From an uncultured Bacteroidales bacterium (GTDB lineage Bacteria > Bacteroidota > Bacteroidia > Bacteroidales > UBA932): a stretch of 21,538 nt of DNA. Every line of letters starts with the position of its first letter. Within the stretch, counting starts at the first letter, position 1. Below the pieces are notes generated by a model that saw only the letters and a program-made list of their open reading frames with translations, was not told the origin of the DNA and did not search any database. Position numbers and translations under genes: made by a program. The DNA lies in assembly GCA_946406275.1 (NCBI GenBank), contig CAMJJZ010000015.1, forward strand, positions 1-21,538. The letters run 5' to 3'. This document shows, piece by piece, positions 6,159-13,037 of this stretch.

Positions 6159-8462
6159 TTATTTCTTAAATTTTTTGCGAAATTTTCCAGTTGGCTGTGT
6201 ATTAGCTATTATGGTCTTGCAATCCGCCTCCGTAAGGGCCTCTGCGGAAGTGCCACGGGGTATCTTGAAATTGGAATCTCCCTGCTTGATGTAAGGTCCG
6301 AACTTACCCTGGAGCACACGGATGTCTCCAAACTCCGCAATTACCGTCTGCTGAGGTGCTTGCGAGCTCATTTCCTGTATGAGAGCGGTGCACTCTTCCA
6401 GAGTGATGGTAAGGGGGTCTTTTCCGCGGGGAAGTTTCACATTTTTATCTCCGTACTTGAGATAGGGGCCGAATTTACCCTTTGTGGCTATTACATCCAC
6501 TCCATCAAGGGTTCCAACCTTTCTGGGAAGCTCCAGAAGACGGAGGGCTTCCTCAAGCGTGAGGGTCTCTATTAGCTGGTCTTTTCCAAGCGATGCGCTC
6601 TGGCGGTTCTCGCCTTCGCCCTTCTGGACATACGCGCCGAATTTCCCGAAGGAGGCTATGACCTTATCCCCGTCCGGAGCAATGCCTATCTCACGGGTGA
6701 TCTTGCTGTAGGTGCGGTCTGCAAGGACCTCGTTCACATGAGAGTGGAAGGGCGTATAGAACACCTCGATGGCCTTGTTCCAGGGCATCTTGCCTTCAGC
6801 AACCTTGTCGAAGTCCTCTTCCACGGCGGCGGTGAAACCATATTCCAGGATGTCCGTGAAGTTGCCCACCAGGTAGTCCGTGACCACCAGGCCAAGCTCC
6901 TGCGGCAGCAGTTTTCCCTTCTCCGCACCCACGACTTCCGTTTTGGACGATGTCTTTACGGTGCTTCCGGAAAGGGAAAGATTGGTCACTTTGTATGCGG
7001 TGCCGGGCTTGTCTCCCCTGGCTGCGTAGCCGCGGGCCTGGGTGAGCGTGCTCACAGTGGCGGCGTATGTGGAAGGACGGCCAATGCCAAGTTCTTCCAT
7101 CTTCTTCACCAGCGTAGCCTCGCTGTAGCGCTGGGGCGGCTGGGTGAACTTGCAAACGGCATTCACCGTCTGGGCATGCATCACGGTTCCTTCCGGAAGG
7201 TCCGGCAGGATTATCTCTTCCTGGACGGCGGAATCATCGTCCCTGCCTTCCAGATACACCTTCATGAAACCGTCGAAGAGGATTTCCACAGACTGGACGC
7301 CGTATTTTTCCGGCCTGTGGTCCTGACCTATGCGGAGGGTGGTGTTCATGATGCGGCTCTCTTCCATCTGGGAGGCTACGGTGCGCTTCCAGATGAGCTC
7401 GTACAGCTTCTTCTCCTGGGCGTTGCCCTCGATGGTGGTGTTGCCGATATAAGTGGGCCTGATGGCCTCGTGGGCCTCCTGGGCGCCCTTGGAACTGGTC
7501 TTGTACTGGCGGGCGTGGTGATACTGAGGGCCGTAGTTCTCCACTATGTACTGCTTGGCGGTTCCCAGGGCCAGTCCGGAAAGGTTGGTGGAGTCCGTAC
7601 GCATGTAGGTTATGAGACCCCTCTCGTAAAGGGCCTGGGCTACGCGCATGGTGGTGGAAACCGGGAAGTGGAGCTTGCGGGAAGCCTCCTGCTGAAGCGT
7701 GGAGGTGGTGAAAGGCGGAGCCGGATATCGGACACCCTCTTTCTTCTCCACGGAGTCTATCTTATAGTTTGCGCCGATGGAATCTTCCAGGAACTTCCTG
7801 GCCTGCTCCTGGTTGTCGAACTTGGTGTCCAGGGCGGCCCTGACGGAGGCATTTACGCCTTCCGGACGGAAATCGGCCTCAATGCGATAGTAAGGTTCCG
7901 GGTTGAAGGCCATAATCTCCTTCTCCCTGTCAACTATGAGGCGGAGCGTGACGCTCTGGACGCGGCCGGCGGAGAGCTTGGGCTGAATCTTTTTCCATAG
8001 GATGGGAGACAGTTCAAAGCCCACCAGGCGGTCCAGTACGCGACGGGCCTGCTGGGCGCCTACCATGTTCATATCGATATCCCTGGGGTTCTCTATGGCC
8101 TCAAGGATGGCGTTCTTGGTGATTTCGTGGAAAGCAATACGGTGAATCTTTTCCGGGGCTATGCCCAGGGTCTCGCGAAGGTGCCAGGAGATGGCCTCTC
8201 CTTCGCGGTCTTCATCGGAGGCGAGCCATACCACGGGCGCGGCGTCGGCAAGCTTCTTGAGCTCCGTGACCACCCGCTGCTTGTCTGCAGGGATGACATA
8301 CTTGGGAGCGAATCCGTTCTCCACGTCTACGCTTAGGCTGTGCTCTTCCAGGTCACGAATATGCCCTACCGATGCCTTTACAAGAAAATCTCCGCCCAAA
8401 AACCTCTGAATGGTCTTGGCTTTCTCCGGAGACTCCACTATGACCAGTTGTTTTCCCTCCAT
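6159..8462 (-). CDS. topA: DNA topoisomerase I (type IA)
   Basis: A 767-residue type IA topoisomerase that relaxes negative supercoils. The Toprim domain is at about 1-120, with Glu10 in VIVESPEKAKTIQRFLGG and the acidic Mg site SDEDREGEA (Asp83, Asp85, Glu89). The cleavage domain follows, with LSAGRVQSV near 163-171 and the active-site Tyr286 in ERGLITYMRTDST. The C-terminal third contains at least three tandem topoisomerase C-terminal repeats, each with an FGKFGAYVQKG / GKFGPYLKYG / GKFGPYIKQG signature followed by LPRG or IPRG. The tail is basic (GKFRKKFKK). The four-cysteine zinc fingers of E. coli TopA are absent; many bacterial TopA proteins have these zinc-free repeats instead. The ATG at 8460-8462 is immediately before the invariant KQLVIVESP and is secure. 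It is divergent from the PBP1A gene and the first gene of the topA-Lrp-U32 series. Confidence 0.97.
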   Translation of the reverse strand: MEGKQLVIVESPEKAKTIQRFLGGDFLVKASVGHIRDLEEHSLSVDVENGFAPKYVIPADKQRVVTELKKLADAAPVVWLASDEDREGEAISWHLRETLGIAPEKIHRIAFHEITKNAILEAIENPRDIDMNMVGAQQARRVLDRLVGFELSPILWKKIQPKLSAGRVQSVTLRLIVDREKEIMAFNPEPYYRIEADFRPEGVNASVRAALDTKFDNQEQARKFLEDSIGANYKIDSVEKKEGVRYPAPPFTTSTLQQEASRKLHFPVSTTMRVAQALYERGLITYMRTDSTNLSGLALGTAKQYIVENYGPQYHHARQYKTSSKGAQEAHEAIRPTYIGNTTIEGNAQEKKLYELIWKRTVASQMEESRIMNTTLRIGQDHRPEKYGVQSVEILFDGFMKVYLEGRDDDSAVQEEIILPDLPEGTVMHAQTVNAVCKFTQPPQRYSEATLVKKMEELGIGRPSTYAATVSTLTQARGYAARGDKPGTAYKVTNLSLSGSTVKTSSKTEVVGAEKGKLLPQELGLVVTDYLVGNFTDILEYGFTAAVEEDFDKVAEGKMPWNKAIEVFYTPFHSHVNEVLADRTYSKITREIGIAPDGDKVIASFGKFGAYVQKGEGENRQSASLGKDQLIETLTLEEALRLLELPRKVGTLDGVDVIATKGKFGPYLKYGDKNVKLPRGKDPLTITLEECTALIQEMSSQAPQQTVIAEFGDIRVLQGKFGPYIKQGDSNFKIPRGTSAEALTEADCKTIIANTQPTGKFRKKFKK

Positions 8463-8504
8463 AATCTTTTACCTTTTTTGGCCTCTCGGCCTCAATTATT
8501 TTTG

Positions 8505-8537
8505 CAAAGTAAAGCAGAATCGGGGCAATTTTCCAAA
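8505..8537 (-). promoter_or_regulatory. Candidate topA promoter
   Basis: On the minus strand TTTG (8537-8534) is followed after 21 bases by TTACTTTG (8512-8505) and then CA. This matches TTTG / 19-21 bases / TAnnTTTG with one mismatch in the -7 box. It leaves a leader of about 35 bases, which includes GGCC-GAGA-GGCC and an A-rich stretch before the ATG. Confidence 0.5.
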
Positions 8538-8546
8538 TTTTCTGAT

Positions 8547-8554
8547 TACTTTTG
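8547..8554 (+). promoter_or_regulatory. -7 promoter box for the PBP1A-ddl-prmC operon
   Basis: TACTTTTG is a full match to TAnnTTTG. It lies 56 bases before the ATG at 8611, giving a leader of about 50 bases that contains a perfect 17-base palindrome. No TTTG -33 box is seen at the usual distance. It overlaps the region upstream of the topA promoter on the other strand. Confidence 0.5.
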
Positions 8555-8570
8555 TAAACTGGATTTTTAG

Positions 8571-8587
8571 CAAGACCTAAGGTCTTG
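8571..8587. repeat. Perfect 17-base palindrome in the PBP1A leader
   Basis: CAAGACCT-A-AGGTCTTG is a perfect inverted repeat with eight-base arms around one central base. It lies about 10 to 26 bases downstream of the predicted transcription start and 24 bases before the ATG. The one-base centre makes it look more like a dimeric protein site than an RNA hairpin, although a 7-bp stem with a three-base loop is possible in RNA. There is no U-run, so it is not an intrinsic terminator. Confidence 0.6.
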
Positions 8588-8610
8588 TGCCGGACCAAAA
8601 ATTTTTTGAC

Positions 8611-10932
8611 ATGACGGACAAAACTAAGAAAAGGATTATTCTCTGGTTCTGGATACTGGTGGTGGCTCCGGTAGTGGCGGTGTTCGCCCTCCTGGCCATT
8701 GTCTGGGCATTCGCAGACATCCCTTCCATTGAGGAACTTGAGAACCCGGATTCCAAGCTTGCCACGCAGGTAATAGCGGAAGAAGGGGAAATCCTTACCA
8801 CTTATCATATAGAAAACCGCACCTTCGTGAGCTATGAGGAGCTTGCCCCCTCGCTGGTCCAGGCTGCGGTGGCTACGGAAGACAAACGCTTCTACAAGCA
8901 CTCCGGAGTGGACTTCCAGTCCCTGGCCCGCGTGCTCTTCAAGACCCTCCTCTCCAGGGATTCCTCCCAGGGAGGCGGTTCCACCATCACACAGCAGCTG
9001 GCCAAAACGCTGTATCCAAGGCGTGAGGGCGTAGGCAAGCTTGGCATTGTCTGGATTAAATTAAAGGAGTGGATAACGGCGGTGAAGCTGGAACGCAACT
9101 ACACCAAAGAAGAGATAGTGGACATGTACCTCAACGCCATCTTCTTCGGATCCAACTCTTACGGCATATCATCGGCGGCAAACCAGTTCTTCGGGAAGCA
9201 CCCGTCGGAGCTCCAGCCGGAGGAAAGCGCCGTGCTGGTGGGAATGGTTAACAAGCCCACCCGTTACAACCCGGCAATAAATCCGGACCACGCCCTCCAG
9301 CGCAGAAACCTTGTGCTGTCCAGGATGAAGGACATGGACTACCTAACCAAGAGGGAATGCGATTCCCTGCAGACATTGCCCATCGTCCTTCACACCCGCC
9401 AGGGAGACCGCACAACCGGCACCGGCCCCTACTTCAGGGACATGCTCCGCCGCACCATGACCGCCCAGAAGCCCAAGCGCTCCAGCTACCAGACGCAGGA
9501 AGACTACCAGGTGGACTCCCTCCTGTGGGCGGACGACCCTCTCTACGGCTGGCTCAACAAGAACTCCAAGAGCGACGGCACCCCGTACGACCTTGACCGC
9601 GACGGCCTCCGCATCTATACCACAATTAATATAAAGATGCAGCGTTACGCGGAAGAGGCTATCGCAGAGCACCTTGGGAAAGACCTCCAGAAGGCCTTCG
9701 ACAGGGAACTCAAGTACCGCCGCAACCCGCCGTTCATGGCCGATACGGAAAAGAGCGTTATAGAAACCACCATGCGTCAGGCCCGCCGCTGGAGCGACCG
9801 CACCCGCATGATGAAAGCCTCCGGCCACACGGACGCGGAAATTGCCGCCGCCTTTAAGGAAAAGGTCCAGATGAGGGTATTCACCTGGAACAAGCCCGGA
9901 TACATAGACACCCTCATGACTCCTGACGATTCCATCCGCTACTACAAGTCCTTCTTCAGGGCGGCGTTCATGGCAATCGAACCTGGCACAGGCCATATCA
10001 AGGCATATGTGGGAGGCCCGGACTACCGCTACTTCAAGTACGACAACGTCCGCCAGGGCCGCCGCCAGGTGGGTTCCACCATCAAGCCCTTCATCTACAC
10101 CCAGGCTATGGAGTCCGGCATGACCCCGTGTGACAAAGTGCAGAACTCGCCGGTTGTGATAGTCATAAACCGTGACGGAGACACCTGGTCGCCACAGGAT
10201 CCGCATGCGGACGACACCATCGTAGACCTCAACTGGGGCCTTGCCAACAGCTCCAACTCCGTTTCCGCATACCTCATGAAGCAACTTGGGCCGGAGGCTA
10301 TGGTATCCATGATGCGCAAGATGGGTATCGGCGGATATATAGATCCGGTGGTATCCCTCTGCGTAGGCGCCGCAGACCTCTGCGTATATGATATGGTAAC
10401 GGCATACAACACCTTCCCTTCCGGAGGCGTTTACACCTCTCCTATATTCGTAACACGCATCGAGGACAGCGACGGCAACGTGCTGGGCACCTTCAGCGAC
10501 CGCAAGAAAGAGGTGCTCTCCCAGAGGGCTACGGGCAACATGGTGCGCATGATGCGCTCAGTGGTTGATATGGGTACCGGCATACGCCTGAGGCTACGCT
10601 ACGGCCTCAAGGGCCAGATTGCGGGCAAGACCGGCACCACCAACGACAACTCCGACGGCTGGTTCATAGGCTACACTCCCAGAATCACCGCCGGCATATG
10701 GGTGGGCGCGGAAGACCGCTACGTCCGTTTTGCCAACAACAGCCTTGGCCAGGGCGCCAACATGGCCTTGCCAATCTGGGCGCTTTGGATGAAGAAAGTC
10801 CTTGCAGACGGCACTCTGGGCATATCGGAAGAGGACGTGTTCCCGGACAACCTCTCCGGCACACCTTGCAACAGTGAAGAGGAAGACACTACGCCGGAAA
10901 AATCAGATCTTGAAAACTATTACTTCGAATAA
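8611..10932 (+). CDS. mrcA: Class A penicillin-binding protein 1A (glycosyltransferase/transpeptidase)
   Basis: A 773-residue bifunctional peptidoglycan synthase. A single membrane anchor is at about residues 8-34. The GT51 glycosyltransferase domain follows, with ATEDKRFYKHSGVD (catalytic Glu90) and GGSTITQQLAKTLYP. The transpeptidase domain has Ser489-Thr-Ile-Lys492 (VGSTIKPF), the SxN motif Ser547-Ser-Asn549 and the KTGT motif at 673-676. All three penicillin-binding motifs are intact. It polymerises lipid II into glycan strands and crosslinks the stem peptides on the outer face of the inner membrane. I chose the ATG at 8611 (MTDKTKKRIILWFW) over an in-frame GTG at 8587, because GTG would fall on the edge of the palindrome and add eight residues of no obvious use. 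Its stop overlaps the ddl start by one base. Confidence 0.95.
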   Translation: MTDKTKKRIILWFWILVVAPVVAVFALLAIVWAFADIPSIEELENPDSKLATQVIAEEGEILTTYHIENRTFVSYEELAPSLVQAAVATEDKRFYKHSGVDFQSLARVLFKTLLSRDSSQGGGSTITQQLAKTLYPRREGVGKLGIVWIKLKEWITAVKLERNYTKEEIVDMYLNAIFFGSNSYGISSAANQFFGKHPSELQPEESAVLVGMVNKPTRYNPAINPDHALQRRNLVLSRMKDMDYLTKRECDSLQTLPIVLHTRQGDRTTGTGPYFRDMLRRTMTAQKPKRSSYQTQEDYQVDSLLWADDPLYGWLNKNSKSDGTPYDLDRDGLRIYTTINIKMQRYAEEAIAEHLGKDLQKAFDRELKYRRNPPFMADTEKSVIETTMRQARRWSDRTRMMKASGHTDAEIAAAFKEKVQMRVFTWNKPGYIDTLMTPDDSIRYYKSFFRAAFMAIEPGTGHIKAYVGGPDYRYFKYDNVRQGRRQVGSTIKPFIYTQAMESGMTPCDKVQNSPVVIVINRDGDTWSPQDPHADDTIVDLNWGLANSSNSVSAYLMKQLGPEAMVSMMRKMGIGGYIDPVVSLCVGAADLCVYDMVTAYNTFPSGGVYTSPIFVTRIEDSDGNVLGTFSDRKKEVLSQRATGNMVRMMRSVVDMGTGIRLRLRYGLKGQIAGKTGTTNDNSDGWFIGYTPRITAGIWVGAEDRYVRFANNSLGQGANMALPIWALWMKKVLADGTLGISEEDVFPDNLSGTPCNSEEEDTTPEKSDLENYYFE

Positions 10933-11951
10933 TGGCTAAATATCGTTCCATTGCAGTTATTTACGGAAGCGACTCCTCAGAGTGGGAAGTGGCCTGCCGC
11001 AGCGGAGAGTTCACCGCCTCCCGCATAGACGAGTTCAAGTACGATGTCTATGAAATCTTCGCCCGCTTTGGGGACTGGAAGCTGGTTGCCATGCGCAAGG
11101 CAAACTCCATGCGCGTTCCTTTCCCGGAGGGCGCACAGCCCCAGGTGGACAAGACGGACTTCTCCGTGATGGTCCTTGGAGAGAAGGTCAAGTTTGACTT
11201 CGCATACATAATGCAGCACGGCGCCCCCGGAGAGACCGGCCTCCTGCAGGGTTACCTGGAGATGCTGGGAGTTCCCCACTCCACCTGCAGCGCATTCGTC
11301 ACAACCGTAGCCTTCGACAAGTATTCCTGCAAGAGCTACCTCAGGGACGCAGATTACGTAAAGCTTGCCCCTGACGCCTTTGTAAGGGAGGGGGACGATG
11401 TTGAGGAATTCAGCCGCAAGGCCGTGGAGAAGCTTGGCCTGCCGCTGTTCGTGAAGCCCACGGACGGAGGCTCCAGCTTTGGCATCACCAAGGTGGAGAA
11501 GGCCGATGACCTCCCCGCCGCCATCCGCTTTGCATTTGCAGAGGGCAACACCGTAATAGTTGAGGCTGCCATAAAATGCGAGCACGAGCTCACCTGCGCC
11601 GTGTACTTCAACGGCAAGGAAGTGAAAGCCCTTCCCGTCATCGAAATCATATCCAAGACCGGATGGTTCGACTACGACGCCAAGTACAACGGACTCAGTG
11701 ACGAGGTCTGCCCCGCAGAGATTCCGGACGCCCTTAGGGACAAGATCCAGGACATCTCCAAGCGCATCTACAAGCACCTCGGCTGCAAGGGTCTGGTGAG
11801 GATGGACTACATATCGGCCCCGGACGGAATATACTTCCTGGAGGTGAACATAATCCCCGGCATGACCAACGCGTCGCTGGTTCCCAAGATGGTGCGCGCC
11901 GCCGGAATGGACATCACCACCTTCCTTACGGAGGTCATCGAGAACGCATAG
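10932..11951 (+). CDS. ddl: D-alanine--D-alanine ligase
   Basis: A 339-residue ATP-grasp enzyme that joins two D-alanines to make the end of the peptidoglycan stem peptide in the cytoplasm. Visible family features are AVIYGSDSSEWEVACRSGEF at the N terminus, HGAPGETGLLQGYLEMLGVP (the HGxxGEDG loop, with Thr where Asp is common), the ATP-grasp KPTDGGSSFGITKV, and EVNIIPGMTNASLVPKM with the Mg-binding Glu and Asn. The length and the DSSEFEV-like start resemble the Bacteroidales form of Ddl. The ATG shares its A with the TAA of the PBP1A gene (TAATG), indicating translational coupling. prmC follows three bases later. The loop motif does not allow D-Ala-D-Ala versus D-Ala-D-Lac specificity to be stated, but nothing suggests a resistance ligase. 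Confidence 0.93.
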   Translation: MAKYRSIAVIYGSDSSEWEVACRSGEFTASRIDEFKYDVYEIFARFGDWKLVAMRKANSMRVPFPEGAQPQVDKTDFSVMVLGEKVKFDFAYIMQHGAPGETGLLQGYLEMLGVPHSTCSAFVTTVAFDKYSCKSYLRDADYVKLAPDAFVREGDDVEEFSRKAVEKLGLPLFVKPTDGGSSFGITKVEKADDLPAAIRFAFAEGNTVIVEAAIKCEHELTCAVYFNGKEVKALPVIEIISKTGWFDYDAKYNGLSDEVCPAEIPDALRDKIQDISKRIYKHLGCKGLVRMDYISAPDGIYFLEVNIIPGMTNASLVPKMVRAAGMDITTFLTEVIENA

Positions 11952-11954
11952 CAA

Positions 11955-12857
11955 ATGCTCCTTTCGGACTTTATCAAACAGGGTATAAGTGCCCTTGAGC
12001 CCCTCTACCCCACAGCGGAGGCGCGCAGCATAGTCCTTATGCTGTGCGAAGAGCTCATCGGCACAAAGAGCTATACCCACATTGTGGACCCGCAGTACCA
12101 GATAGACAAAAAGGGCGTACAACCCCTTGCAGAGGCCATGCTGCGCCTCCAGAGCGGGGAACCCATACAGTATGTAATAGGTAAGATGGAGTTCTGCGGA
12201 CACACCTTCAAAGTGACGTCGGACGTCCTTATCCCCAGGCCGGAGACGGAACTGCTTGTGAGGGAAGCCATCAAGATTGCCGACCGCATGAAGAGGATGC
12301 GCATCCCTTACGGAAAGTCCGCTGAGCCCGTCCGCGTGCTGGACCTGTGCACGGGAAGCGGCAACATTGCATGGAGCATAGCTCTGGGCGTTCCCGGTGC
12401 CCGCGTGGTTGGCGTAGACATCTCGGAAGCAGCCCTGGACGTAGCCAGGGGGCAGGATTTCTCGCAGGCCCTCAAAGCAAGCGGCGCCCTGGCTCCCACC
12501 TTTGTAGCCGCCGACATCCTGGACACGGAGCAGGAATTCAACTACGGAGAATTTGACCTGGTCCTTTCCAACCCGCCGTACATAATGGAAAGCGAAAAGC
12601 CCACGCTACGCCGCAATGTGGTGGACTACGAGCCTTCCGACGCCCTGTTCGTAAGTGACGATGATCCGCTGGTGTTCTACCGCGCGGTTGCCAGGTGGTC
12701 GGAACGCTTCCTTTCCCAGGACGGCAAAGGCCTCACGGAAATAAACGAAGTCCTTGGCCCTGAAACCCGCAACCTGTTTGCCGACTCCGGCTTCTCCCAG
12801 GCGGAACTCATGAAGGATTTCTACGACAAGAACCGTTTTGTGTTCTACACCCGGTAG
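11955..12857 (+). CDS. prmC: Peptide chain release factor N5-glutamine methyltransferase
   Basis: A 300-residue SAM-dependent methyltransferase that modifies the glutamine of the GGQ motif in release factors. An N-terminal helical domain (1-75) ends in the typical SGEPIQYVIGKMEFCG. It is followed by LIPRPETELLV, the SAM-binding loop DLCTGSGNIAWS at about 130-141, and the catalytic substrate-binding NPPY at 206-209. These together identify PrmC rather than a general DNA methylase. The gap after the ddl stop is three bases (TAG CAA ATG), so it belongs to the PBP1A-ddl operon. A strong intrinsic terminator lies 62 bases after its stop and closes the unit. There is no functional link between PrmC and wall synthesis beyond shared transcription. 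Confidence 0.94.
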   Translation: MLLSDFIKQGISALEPLYPTAEARSIVLMLCEELIGTKSYTHIVDPQYQIDKKGVQPLAEAMLRLQSGEPIQYVIGKMEFCGHTFKVTSDVLIPRPETELLVREAIKIADRMKRMRIPYGKSAEPVRVLDLCTGSGNIAWSIALGVPGARVVGVDISEAALDVARGQDFSQALKASGALAPTFVAADILDTEQEFNYGEFDLVLSNPPYIMESEKPTLRRNVVDYEPSDALFVSDDDPLVFYRAVARWSERFLSQDGKGLTEINEVLGPETRNLFADSGFSQAELMKDFYDKNRFVFYTR

Positions 12858-12892
12858 AAGAGAATCAAAATTTCCCGGGTTTTGTGGGAGAT

Positions 12893-12907
12893 TCCGTTTG
12901 AAACGGA
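12893..12907. repeat. 15-base palindrome between prmC and its terminator
   Basis: TCCGTTT-G-AAACGGA is a perfect inverted repeat. Its right half continues as TTGAAACGGATGCTT (12898-12912), which recurs with one mismatch at 12972-12986 in the lipoprotein promoter region. It lies just upstream of the terminator hairpin. Confidence 0.5.
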
Positions 12908-12919
12908 TGCTTAAAAACA

Positions 12920-12949
12920 GCCCTTGGCATATGCCAGGGGCCTTTTTTT
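12920..12949 (+). terminator. Intrinsic terminator of the PBP1A-ddl-prmC operon
   Basis: GCCCTTGGC pairs with GCCAGGGGC (one G-U pair) around a short ATAT loop, followed by C and seven T at 12943-12949. Stem, loop and U-run are all clear. It separates the prmC operon from the lipoprotein gene. Confidence 0.9.
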
Positions 12950-12967
12950 GAAAGTAAACGTTTCATT

Positions 12968-12999
12968 TTTGTTGAAACGGATACTTCTTTGGAACTTTG
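12968..12999 (+). promoter_or_regulatory. Candidate promoter of the lipoprotein gene
   Basis: TTTG (12968-12971) is followed after 20 bases by GAACTTTG (12992-12999), a one-mismatch match to TAnnTTTG with the right -33 spacing. The leader would be about 33 bases and ends with the A-rich GGGAAAGAAAAAATG. It sits directly downstream of the prmC terminator, so the lipoprotein gene is probably an independent unit. Confidence 0.5.
12972..12986 (+). repeat. Second copy of the TTGAAACGGATRCTT repeat
   Basis: TTGAAACGGATACTT matches 12898-12912 at 14 of 15 bases. Here it forms part of a separate inverted repeat, CGTTTCA (12959-12965) and TGAAACG (12973-12979), with a 7-base spacer. It occupies most of the spacer between the -33 and -7 boxes of the lipoprotein promoter, a typical operator position. 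Confidence 0.5.
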
Positions 13000-13037
13000 C
13001 CACAAAGGAACCGGGCTCTAATTCCGGGAAAGAAAAA

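Noticed and set aside
6738..8000. Long open frame on the plus strand opposite topA (420 codons)
   Set aside because: It lies fully antisense to a clear topA gene, has no family motif, and such frames are expected opposite GC-rich third codon positions.
8480..8491. GGCC-GAGA-GGCC hairpin in the topA leader (minus strand)
   Set aside because: The stem is only four base pairs with no extension, so a regulatory role cannot be supported.
8587..8610. GTG start for the PBP1A gene
   Set aside because: It sits on the edge of the 17-base palindrome and adds eight residues before a normal MTDKTKKR cytoplasmic start; ATG at 8611 is simpler.
10977..12203. Long open frame on the minus strand opposite ddl and prmC (408 codons)
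   Set aside because: It spans two well-supported genes on the other strand, has low-complexity V/G/L/H-rich content and no recognisable domain.
12924..13037. Upstream extension of the lipoprotein gene to an ATG at 12924
   Set aside because: It would begin inside the prmC terminator hairpin and bury the lipoprotein signal peptide 38 residues into the protein.
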